DNA from: Arabidopsis thaliana | Taxonomy: Eukaryota > Streptophyta > Magnoliopsida > Brassicales > Brassicaceae | NCBI RefSeq assembly: GCF_000001735.4 | Contig: NC_003070.9 | Span: 14,006,001-14,070,000 of the forward strand | Direction: 5' to 3' | DNA: 64,000 nt | Shown here: piece by piece, positions 12,232 through 21,593 of the stretch | Numbering within the stretch: the first letter of the stretch is position 1 | Layout: each line of letters begins with the position of its first letter | Program-made: the position numbers and the translations under genes | The notes under the pieces: generated by a model | Told to the model about the DNA's origin: nothing | The model's database searches: none | The model's input: only the letters and a program-made list of their open reading frames with translations

Positions 12232-12812
12232 AGGGACAATTTGTGAAGAGATTATTACTTAATAGGTAAGGAAATTTTAGAACAAAAATGGATAAAACAA
12301 GAAGATAACTGTTTTTGGTAATAGAACAAAAAAAACAGAAAACGATTACCTGTCATTGATTACTGACCGGTGGGAAAAGTAAAAATGAGGGATTTTAATG
12401 TCGCCCGTTTGTTATAAGTTCACGGAGGGAAATGATCGGAATTTAGATGGGCACTTTTTGGATAACTAGGAAGACGAATATGATTTACGGGAGAAGAATT
12501 ACGGATTGAGAACGGATACGGAGGTTTATTTCAACACAGTCGCCAGGATAATTTCACTTTTAGGTCAAAGTGACGAATAATTGGTCGTGTCGTTTTACTT
12601 TAGGAAAACTGCAAAAAATAATATTTTATTCCCAAACCATATGAAACTAACTATGATTAACTAACTTTTGAGGAATTTATGATAAAAAAAACTTTAAAAA
12701 ATACATACTCCTCCTAAAATGCTCTATTACCAAATTAAGTTTTTAAAAAGTGTTTTCTTGCCTAATATTTCCTAATATTAATAACGTTCGTATTTTGTAT
12801 AAATAAAAACAG
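12232..12812. other. No gene seen
   Basis: AT-rich, with no coding signal. It may hold the 5' part of the minus-strand DUF1985 gene. Confidence 0.4.
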
Positions 12813-13242
12813 GAAAAACGTCATTAAAATCATTATTTCGCCAAAAGTGGTGAAACAAATCATCAACTTTACTTATGGTGAATAAAATCATCAATTTTAG
12901 TTGACTTTTCAATTAAATCACTAATTTTTGTTGACTTTACCAAATAAAATATATTGTATAGTCAATTAACAGATCAATTTAACGGTACAAAGTCAACATC
13001 AACATCTTCCGTCAAACAGTAAACGACATCGTTTTCGTATTAAAAACAAAAATACAAAAATCATCCTACTATCGGATTCGAACCATGCACCTGTGGGAAA
13101 GAGCTAAAAACTCTAAACCAACCGAACTAAAGTATGTTACTGTCCATATCACGCAAACAAAAATATATAAGCGTTTCTACTAATATCAAAACCAGAAAAA
13201 AATGATGAAAGAATTAAGCCAGAAATTGCAGGTCTTCTTCGT
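12813..13242. mobile_element. Left arm of a long hairpin (foldback) element
   Basis: This arm matches the reverse complement of 18519-18996 over most of its length: GTCATTAAAAT.ATTAT, CAAAAGTG.[T/C]GAAACAAA, AACAGATCAATTTAACG and AAATTGCAGGTCTTCTT are shared. Only a short loop (about 13243-13277) separates the arms once the gypsy insertion is removed. The element has no coding capacity. The superfamily (MULE-like long-TIR or foldback) is uncertain, and no outer target duplication was found. Confidence 0.8.
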
Positions 13243-13277
13243 CACTAATCGAAGGTTATATATGATGACAAAGAAGA

Positions 13278-13563
13278 TGACAAGCCCTTAATAGTGTATA
13301 CAAGGAGGAAGAGGCGTGAAGCACGTGCGAATGAAGATGGTGCTGAGGAGCACGTGCGCTGAAGAAGACGTCACACGTGTGAAGTGTATATATCGAGACT
13401 TAGCTTTCTTTAGAAGATTTATGCATTTTGTTTGTAACTGCCTGTGACGTATGTGTCTGGGTTTGTGAGAGTAATGATCTAGATTTGTGTTCTAGAGCTC
13501 TTTGTATCAAACAAATTGTATTGACTCTTTCAGATAATAAGATTTACAGTTTTCTTGTTATCA
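13278..13563 (+). repeat. Left LTR of the chromovirus
   Basis: 286 bp, TGACAAGCCC to TTATCA. It carries CACGTG-containing words near 13320 and 13349 (GCACGTGCG) and TCACACGTGTGA near 13371, bZIP/bHLH-like palindromes that may act as promoter elements. AGTGTATATATCGAGA (about 13383) may supply a TATA box. Confidence 0.95.
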
Positions 13564-13600
13564 AATGGTGCGTTCGTGATCTCGGATTGAATCTAACGCT
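13564..13600 (+). promoter_or_regulatory. Primer-binding-site region
   Basis: The sequence just after the LTR reads AATGGTGCGTTCGTGATC. A tRNA primer should pair here (TGGT start is usual). I could not assign the tRNA. Confidence 0.5.
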
Positions 13601-13647
13601 GAAGTTTGGGAATTTTTGTTCGATCGAAGAAGACGATAGTAGTTGCA

Positions 13648-14694
13648 ATGGTGATGGAATCAAGTTTATCTCCGGTTTGTGAAATTTCTCAGGCGGAGGA
13701 GCACGCGGCTTCGTTGGCGGATGTGTACGATCAGATTGGGGATTTGGGAGGTAAAATCAGAAGTTCTGATGCAAGATTATCAACCCTAGATTCCAAGATT
13801 GGGTCGTTGGATGACAAAATGGGTTCGCAAGATCTAAAATTCGGAGCGATTGAGAGGAAGTTGGAGCTCTTACTCAATTCGATGCCAGGTATTGCAACGG
13901 TGCAAGAAGTGGGTGGTACAAGTCAAACTCTTCCTCCAAGATCGCAAGATCATAGGAACCAGGTACGTGTTTCTCAACTGGAACCTTGTCGTGGTGTGAT
14001 TAGACCTAGAATTCGCGAGAATCTACTTAAGAATGTAGAAATGCCAATGTTTGATGGATCTGGGATATATGGGTGGATTGCGAGAGTCGAGAGGTTTTTT
14101 CGTTCAGGAGGTTACAATGAGGCTGAACAATTAGCCTTGGTATCAGTTAGCGTCAGTGGCGAGGCTTTGAGTTGGTACAATTGGGCTATCAGTCGTGGGG
14201 ATTTTGTGAGTTGGTTGAAGTTGAAATCAGGATTGATGTTAAGGTTCGGGAATTTGAAGCTGAGAGGGCCTAGTCAGAGTTTGTTTTGCATCAAACAGAC
14301 TGGTTCAGTGGCTGAATATGTGCAGAGGTTTGAGGATCTGTCATCACAGGTTGGAGGCTTAGATGATCAGAAATTGGAAGGTATATTCTTGAATGGCCTG
14401 ACAGGTGAAATGCAGGAACTGGTACACATGCATAAACCACAGAATCTGCCTGAAATGGTGGCTGTGGCACGTTCTATGGAGACGAGTGTGATGAGAAGAG
14501 TGGTGCAAAAGGAATTGCAGTTGGTAAGTAAAGAGAATAAAGATCCACATTGGTCTGAGTACAAGAGTTCTTATACACCAGCTACAAACAACTGGAAGAT
14601 GAAGTCTGTAATGACTGAGTCAAATCATGGTAGTGACAAACCAATTGGAAGAAATGATCAGAGACTAGACGGCATCCAGTGCAGAATTGGATGA
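13648..14694 (+). CDS. Chromovirus gag (capsid) protein
   Basis: The first ATG in frame is at 13648. An N-terminal coiled-coil-like stretch repeats the pattern LDSKIGSLDDKMGS. The retrotransposon gag domain follows (MPMFDGSGIYGWIARVERFF, later LRFGNLKLRGPSQSL and VAEYVQRFEDLSSQV). Gag forms the cytoplasmic particle that packages element RNA. The frame ends at 14694, just before the zinc knuckle, which lies in the next frame (CFRCDGPWSKEHKC at about 14714). Gag and pol are usually one frame in this lineage, so the shift is probably a mutation rather than programmed frameshifting. Confidence 0.85.
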   Translation: MVMESSLSPVCEISQAEEHAASLADVYDQIGDLGGKIRSSDARLSTLDSKIGSLDDKMGSQDLKFGAIERKLELLLNSMPGIATVQEVGGTSQTLPPRSQDHRNQVRVSQLEPCRGVIRPRIRENLLKNVEMPMFDGSGIYGWIARVERFFRSGGYNEAEQLALVSVSVSGEALSWYNWAISRGDFVSWLKLKSGLMLRFGNLKLRGPSQSLFCIKQTGSVAEYVQRFEDLSSQVGGLDDQKLEGIFLNGLTGEMQELVHMHKPQNLPEMVAVARSMETSVMRRVVQKELQLVSKENKDPHWSEYKSSYTPATNNWKMKSVMTESNHGSDKPIGRNDQRLDGIQCRIG

Positions 14695-17600
14695 GAAGAG
14701 AAGGAAAGGGATTTGTTTTAGATGTGATGGACCTTGGTCCAAAGAACACAAGTGTCCCAATAAGGAGCTGCGGGTACTAACAGTGATTAATGGATTTGAA
14801 ATGGAAGTTTTAGAGAGTAATAGCGTGGAAGAAGAATTCCATGATTCAGTTGCTCAATTTGCAGAATTATCGTTTTCATCATACATGGGTTTGCCATCTT
14901 ATACAACAATTAAGATGAAAGGATCTATTTGTAAAGGAGAGGTTGTTGTCATGTTGGACAGTGGTGCCACACACAATTTTATTTCCCTAACTTTCATATA
15001 AGATTGGGTACAGGAATCACTGTTCAAGGTTTAGGCTTGTGTGATAAAGTGACGATGACTCTACCAGTTGGTTGTGGGCAGGAATTGGAGTTGACAACAC
15101 ATTTTATCACCTTGGATCTTGGTCCAGTTGATGTGATATTGGGAATTGCATGGCTGAGAACCTTAGGAGATTGTAAGGTCAATTGGGAGAGGCATGAGTT
15201 GTCCTTTTTGTATCATGGGAGGACAGTGACTTTAAGAGGTGATCCGGAGTTGGATACCTTTAAAATGTCTCTTAAGTCTTTCTCTACAAAATTCAGGCTG
15301 CAGAACAAAGAGCTGGAAGTCAGCTTGAACAGCCATCAGGTGTTACCACAAAATCCTTCAATGTTCACAAGTGGAACTGAAAAAATCCTGCAACAGTTTG
15401 AGAATGTGTTCTCAGAACCTAAAAGGATTACCACCTATCAAAGGTAATGAGCATGCTATTTCCCTTTTACCTGGGACTCGAGCTATAAGTGTGAGGCCTT
15501 ACAGATATCCACACGCTCATAAAGAAGCTATGGAAGGTTTAGTTTCAGAAATGCTTGATAACGGTATTATCCGAGCAAGCAAAAGTCCTTTTTCTAGTCC
15601 CGTGTTATTGGTTAAGAAGAAAGATCAGAGTTGGAGGTTTTGTGTGGATTACAGGGCTTTAAACAGAGCCACAATACCAAATAAGTTTCCAATTCCCATG
15701 ATAGATCAGCTTTTGGATGAATTGCATGGAGCCATCATTTTCTCTAAATTGGATTTAAGAGCAGGCTACCATCAGATTCGAATGAAAGTTGAAGACATTG
15801 AAAAGACGACTTTTAGGACACATGATGGACACTTCGAATTTTTAGTAATGCCATTTGGATTGTCAAATGCTCCTGCCACATTTCAGTCATCAATGAATGA
15901 CATGTTGCGACCATTTCTCCGAAAATTCGTGTTGGTGTTTTTTGATGATATACTCATCTATAGTCGCAATGAGCAAGAACATGAGGAACATTTGGCAATG
16001 GTGTTGAAGGTTTTGGAGGAGCACCAGTTCTATGCTAACAGAAAGAAGTGTTCATTTGGTCAAGCCAAGATCGATTATTTAGGCCATATCATATCACACA
16101 AGGCGTTTCAACAGATCCTACTAAGACAGTAGCTATGACTAAGTGGGTGACGCCTCAGTCTGTGAAAGAACTACGAGGATTTTTGGGATTAACAGGCTAT
16201 TACAGAAGGTTTTTAAAAGGGTATGGAACTCTAGCCAGACCTTTAACTGAGTTGTTAAAGAAAGACAGCTTTGTGTGGAGTGAGTCAGCCCAAGAAGCTT
16301 TTGATGCATTGAAGAGAGCTATGTCTACTGCACCAGTTTTAGCACTACCCGACTTTGGTAAAGTGTTCGTTGTAGAGGCTGATGCATCAGGAATGGTCTG
16401 GGGGCAGTTTTAATGCAAGACAATAGACCAATTGCTTGTTTTAGCCATGGTCTCACATCTAAAGAGCAGCTTAAACCAGTTTATGAGAGGGAGTTAATGG
16501 CGATTGTGTTATCAATTCAAAAGTGGAAACACTATCTGATGGGTCGCCGATTTGTGTTACACACGGATCAGAAGAGTTTAAAGTTTTTGCAGGAACAAAG
16601 AGAGGTGTCAATGGATTATCAGAAATGGCTCACTAAGCTTTTGCACTATGAATTTGACATTCTATACAAACTTGGGGTTGATAACAAGGCGGCTGATGGG
16701 TTATCTAGAATGGTACAACCAACTGGGTCATTCTCGTCAATGTTGTTAATGGCGTTTACAGTGCCCACAGTTCTCCAGTTGCATGATCTCTATGAAGAAA
16801 TAGATTCTAATGCTCATCTGCAACACTTGGTTAAAGAATGTCTATCAGCTAAACAAGGGACTAGTGCCTATACTGTGAAAGAAGGCAGATTATGGAAGAA
16901 ACAGAGATTGATCATTCCTAAAGACTCAAAGTTCTTACCACTCATACTTGCTGAATATCATAGTGGCCTGTTGGGTGGTCATTCGGGTGTGTTGAAGACA
17001 ATGAAACGTATTCAACAATCATTTCATTGGGAAGGTATGATGAAGGATATTCAGAAATTTGTTGCTAAGTGTGAAATGTGTCAACGACAGAAATACTCCA
17101 CCTTATCTCCGGCTGGGTTGTTACAACCTTTACCAATTCCAACGCAGGTTTGGGAAGACATTTCCTTGGACTTTGTTGAAGGGCTGCCTGGTTCTCACGG
17201 AAAAAAATGTCATTTTGGTGGTGGTAGACAGATTAAGCAAATATGGTCATTTCATTGGTCTCAAACATCCTTTCAATGCAGTTGATGTGGCTAGAATTTT
17301 TATTCACGAGGTAGTGAAGCTGCACGGGTTCCCTGCATCGATAGTTTCTGATAGGGATAACACGTTTTTGAGTTCCTTTTGGAAAGACTGCTTCAAACTA
17401 TCAGGCACTAAGTTGAAATACAGCACTGCTTTCCATCCGCAAACAGATGGCCAGACAGAGGTGTTGAATCGCACATTGGAGACTTATTTGCGATGCTTTG
17501 CTTCAGCTCATCCTAAGACTTGGTTCCAATACTTACCTAGGGCTGAATTGTGGTATAACTCTTCTTTTCATACAACTATCAAAACAACACCTTTTAAGGT

Positions 17601-18231
17601 CTTGTATGGCAGAGATCCTCCACCAATTATGCGTTTTGAAGCTAATTCTACTAAGAATTGTGAGTTAGAAGGGTTACTCAAGCAGAGGGATTTGATGTTG
17701 GCCGATATTAAAGAGCATTTGGTGAATGCACAGCAGTTAATGAAAAATAACGATGATAAACATAGAAGAGAAGTTGAGTTTGATACACGGAATAGGGTGT
17801 TCTTGAAGCTAAGACCATATCGTCAAAATTCTGTGACAAAGAGAGTGTGTCAGAAGTTGGCAGCGAAGTATTTTGGTCCGTTTGAGATCATGGAACGCAT
17901 TGGGAAAGTTGCTTATAGGCTGAAACTTCCAGAGGGTTCTAAAATACACCTTGTTTTTCATGTGTCTCAGTTGAAACAGGTTTTGGGTGACCACCATCAA
18001 GTCATTCCATTACCGGAAGTGTTGACTGCAGATAATGAGTTTGTGGTTGTGCCTGAAGCTGTGCTGGAGACTCGTTACAATGAGGATGGACTCTTAGAAG
18101 CGTTGGTACATTGGCAAGGTCTTCCGGTTCATGAGGATACATGGGAGATAGCCAAGGACTTGAAGAAACAGTTTCCAGGTTTAGCGCTTCAGGACAAGCT
18201 GCATGTTGAAGGGGGGGGGGGGGAGGGGGTA
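14687..18231 (+). pseudogene. Chromovirus pol, frameshifted (PR-RT-RH-IN-chromodomain)
   Basis: Domains in order: zinc knuckle; protease active site DSGATHNFI (about 14960), then a stop at 14999 with loss of some residues; RT from about 15450 ([18 protein letters not shown], then FFDD in place of the usual Y[I/V]DD at about 15940); RNase H (EADASG to [10 protein letters not shown]); integrase zinc region (CEMCQ) and catalytic D, D and E in SLDF, VSDRD and [12 protein letters not shown] (KYFGPF); chromodomain near 18060-18150 ([14 protein letters not shown]). Frame changes occur near 14690, 15000, 15440, 16090-16130, 16400 and 17205 (after an A7 run). The parts between shifts are open, so decay has been mainly by indels. 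Confidence 0.9.
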
Positions 18232-18232
18232 T
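18210..18232 (+). other. Polypurine tract dominated by a long G run
   Basis: Directly before the right LTR: GAA, thirteen Gs, A, five Gs, then TAT and the LTR. It is the expected plus-strand primer site, but unusually G-homopolymeric. The preceding codons are read as a glycine run at the C-terminus of pol. Confidence 0.85.
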
Positions 18233-18518
18233 TGATAAGCCCTTAATAGTGTATACAAGGAGGAAGAGGCGTGAAGCACGTGCGAATGAAGATGGTGCTG
18301 AGGAGCACGTGCGCTGAAGAAGAAGTCACACGTGTGAAGTGTATATATTGAGACTTAGCTTTCTTTAGAAGATTTATGCATTTTGTTTGTAACTGCCTGT
18401 GACGTATGTGTCTGGGTTTGTGAGAGTAATGATCTAGATTTGTGTTTTAGAGCTCTCTGTATCGAACAAATTGTATTGACTCTTTCAGATAATAAGTTTT
18501 ACAGTTTTCTTGTTATCA
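18233..18518 (+). repeat. Right LTR of the chromovirus
   Basis: 286 bp, TGATAAGCCC to TTATCA, with seven substitutions and no indels against the left LTR. Confidence 0.95.
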
Positions 18519-18996
18519 GAAGACCTGCAATTTCTAGATTAATTTTCATCAATTTTTTCTCCTTTTAATATTATTATAAAATATTATATATCTTTATTTG
18601 CGTGATATGGAGAATATGATAGATTAGCTATGTGTTCTGGTGAATCGATTCTGAGATTAGCTACCAGAACAAATAGTAAAACAACATCGTTTGCAAAGTG
18701 TTTTTTCAAATCACGCAAATAAAGTTACATAGCCACAGATGCAGGGTCCGATTCTGGTAGCTATATGTTTTTTGTATTATTTATTTTAATACAAAAACGA
18801 TGTTGTTTTACTATTTGACAGAAAATGTTATTGTTGACTTTATACGTTAAATTGATCTGTTAGTTGATTATCTAATATCTTTTATTTGGCAAAATCGAAA
18901 AAAATTAATAATTTACTTTGATGATTTTATCATTACAGGTAAAGTTGATGCTTTGTTTCGACACTTTTGGCATAATAATTTTAATGACATTTTTTC
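18519..18996. mobile_element. Right arm of the long hairpin element
   Basis: Inverted copy of 12813-13242, about 50 bp longer. It ends less than 90 bp before the start codon of the TMEM50-family gene, so it forms most of that gene's proximal upstream region. Confidence 0.8.
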
Positions 18997-19083
18997 GGTA
19001 TAAAAACTATAATAATTTAACAATATCAACAATAAAGTTTTTATTTATCTATCTATCCAATTGGAGACGAATCATATCGAGCG
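18997..19083 (+). promoter_or_regulatory. 5' leader/proximal promoter of the TMEM50-family gene
   Basis: Only 87 bp of non-transposon sequence lie between the hairpin element and the ATG. A CCAAT word is present at about 19057. No clear TATA box. Confidence 0.4.
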
Positions 19084-20727
19084 ATGGATTTGGCAGAACT
19101 GTGGGCGATTTTCGGACCCGGATTCTCCGGCGCCGTTTTCGGAACCGGGTGGTGGTTTTGGGTCGACGCCGTCGTTTGCAGTTCCATCCAAGTTCCCTTC
19201 GTCCATTACCTTCCCGGTAAATATATCTAACTCTCGATAATTTATCAATTAGGGTTTCCGAATTTTGAGCGATTTTGGTCCGTTGGATTTGGGGATTTCG
19301 CAGGCATATTCGCTTCTCTCGGAGCTTTGATGTTCAATTGCGTCAGAAAAGAAGACATTGATTACTCTCCTTACGACGAAGGCGAGTGGAGGTTAGTTTT
19401 TCAAATTGATCTGAGTCAACATAAGAGCTTGGTTACTTCTTGTTTAAATCTGTAATTCTGTGGAAAGTAGAAGGTAGTTGAGATAAGTGTACAAATTTTA
19501 GCTGATTTTTGTGACTGATCCATTTAGTTTGAAGTATTTGAGTGATCATTGCTTCTATAAGTGTTGAAGTATTCATGATTTGTGTTTTATGGATTTGGAT
19601 TGAAGCTTATTTATAGCGTATGTCGTTGAATTTGTTTCATTCGCTCTGCTTCTGATTCTGTTTTTGATCAAGATAAGAGTTAAGAGCTTGGTTACTTCGT
19701 GTTTCTAATCTGTATTTTTTGTGTAAACTAGAAGATACTTGAGAGATCTTGTGTGTTTCATTTATGTGAAATCAAGTTTTCGCTGAGATTTGCGGTTAGT
19801 TTAAACTGTTTCTGATTTGTGTATTTATGTATTTGGATTCTTGGCTACAGATTGAAGCTATGGCTTTTTCATAGCGTATGTCGTAGCGTTTGTTTCCCTA
19901 GCTGTTTATGTTGGCTTGCTGATACAGTTATTTAATCAAGGATAAGATTTAAGAGCTTGGTTACTAAGTGTTTCTAATCTGTATTTCTGTGTAAACTAGA
20001 AGATACTTGAGAAATCTTGTGTGTTTATAACCCTCATTATCTGAAATCAAGTTTTCGCTGACATTTGCGGTTAGTTTCAACTGTTTCTGATTTGTGTTTT
20101 TATGTATTTGGATTCTTGGCTACAGATTGAAGCTGTGGCTTTTCATAGCGTATGTCGTAGCATTTGTTTCCTTAGCTGCTTCTGTTGGCTTGCTGATTCA
20201 AGATTCGGTTGTGAAGACTGGGCCTTCAACTTGGACTGGTGTGGCTGGTGTCTTTCAATGTGTATTTGTATTGATAAGGTAAAGCTATTCTATGCACTCT
20301 TCTGGTTGTGCATTTCTTGAAACACTAAACACTGCTTTTTAGATTGGGAAATTGAACACAAATACTCCTACAAAATTACCCAAACTTGTACAAATAGATT
20401 TAGTGATTCTTACAATTTTAGTCATAGTCCTTTGGATTCTAACACTTCCATTCTTAACTAATGTGGCTGTCTTCTTTTCGCATCTGGACTAAAACTTTTC
20501 GTTAGAATCATCTTTCATAATCACAATAGATTTTGTACTGGTAACAGTAACTTCCAAACCTAGCAAATGTGATTTGAATTGCAATCAGTGAAGCATCCTA
20601 ACCTTTTTGTTTTCGTATACTGCATATCATCTTATACTAATCTATTTGTATATATCTCTGGTGTCTGGTCACTGACCACAATTTTTTTGACAGTGGGCTA
20701 ATGTATTGGACATCGCACTCAGAGTAG
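19084..20727 (+). CDS. TMEM50-family small membrane protein, four exons
   Basis: Exons 19084-19216, 19304-19391, 20126-20278 and 20694-20727 join with GT-AG introns into 408 nt, 135 residues plus stop, with no frame error. The protein starts MDLAELWAIFGPG. Hydrophobic segments lie at about residues 13-35, 43-58, 78-98 and 110-130, giving four membrane passes as in TMEM50/UPF0220 proteins. DYSPYDEGEWR forms the central loop and GLMYWTSHSE the end, very typical of the plant homologue (At1g36980-like, from memory). The human relatives sit in ER/Golgi membranes; the biochemical role is not known. Intron 2 (734 bp) is a tandem repeat carrying decayed copies of exon 3. The gene is convergent with the minus-strand gene at 21594-23711. 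Confidence 0.95.
19424..20210 (+). repeat. Tandem repeat in intron 2 with decayed exon-3 copies
   Basis: AGAGCTTGGTTACT starts near 19424, 19683 and 19952, giving unit lengths of 259 and 269 bp. Each unit ends in a segment homologous to the start of exon 3 and its acceptor: at about 19600-19660, at 19846-19928 (TACAGATTGAAGCTATGGC, with an extra T that breaks the frame) and the real exon at 20121 onward. The second copy even keeps CAG before ATTGAAG. Confidence 0.92.
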
Positions 20728-21593
20728 CGCACAGGCACATACTTCATCTCCGACTCAGATTCATACTGTGACAACTTACAAGTTCCTCTCGTTTCTCTAC
20801 TATGTAAATTCCTGTGTCTTGTCTTGTCACCTTGGCATTGTGTGCGAGATTCCTCTGTTGCATCAGTGTGTGTTTCTGTTAAAACTTTGTGTGAATGTTA
20901 TTGAAAATACTCCAAATCAATCAGTTGTCCAAAGAGAACGCAAATAGGCAAACCTTTTAAATTACCTAGAAAAGAAAACTCAAAATCATGTGATCAGCAA
21001 GACGAGGTACATGCTCAATGAGATAAGTTCGCAGGCCGGCATGCTAACACGTTGGGCTTAGTGGGTAGACTTGGACACATTATTTCTGCCGGCAGTCTTA
21101 GCAGACCAGCCTGTCGCAGTCTTACAAATATAAATGCCTATTGCGGATTGGCCTGTTTGGCACCTCTATTGGGTTTATCCAATGTTTTGTGTTGATGAAG
21201 AAACTCTTTCGCAATTATATATTCTCCTAAGAGCGAACTCTTGCTCATCAAACATTAGAGACAAGAGAAAAAGACAAAAAGAGGAACACGTGTGTGAGAG
21301 CTGAGCCATTTTTTTTTCAGACCAAAGAAAGATCTACAAAGTCTGAAGAGGGCAGGACACTCATATGGCAACTCAAAGCCTCATCAGCTTTATTTGCACT
21401 ATTTGCAAATCATCAAAACAAACAAACAAAAACCCCTCCCTGCCTTTCTCCTCTCCCATTGCCAAAGTAGTAGCTAAGCTTTTCTCAGGAACAAAAAGAC
21501 CAAAAGAAGAAAAATATATTAAAAAAGAAATTAGAAACTATCTTTCCAAAAACCAGTACTTTCTTCAGTTTTGTAAAGTTGGGTTCAGGAGTC
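20728..21593. other. Convergent intergenic region (3' UTRs)
   Basis: Holds the 3' UTRs of the two convergent genes. A GC-richer patch at 21020-21170 contains GCCGGCATGC and GCCGGCAG words. No further gene seen. Confidence 0.5.

Larger units (their letters stand above)
13278..18518 (+). mobile_element. Complete Ty3/gypsy chromovirus, inactive
   Basis: LTRs of 286 bp each (13278-13563 and 18233-18518) begin TGA and end ATCA. The 5-bp target duplication GAAGA flanks both sides (13273-13277, 18519-18523). Order: gag with zinc knuckle, protease, RT, RNase H, integrase with GPY/F module, chromodomain. The chromodomain and GPY/F place it among plant chromoviruses (Tekay-like is my guess). The LTRs differ at seven positions, about 2.4%. 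At 7e-9 per site per year that is roughly 1-2 million years; the rate is assumed. At least five frame changes break pol, so it cannot be autonomous. It sits in the loop of the hairpin element. Confidence 0.95.

Noticed and set aside
13068-13145. Functional tRNA gene on the minus strand
   Set aside because: Only A- and B-box-like words are present; no acceptor stem or anticodon stem pairing could be made.
13428-13682. Open frame over the LTR-gag junction
   Set aside because: Shadow frame across the LTR, primer site and gag leader.
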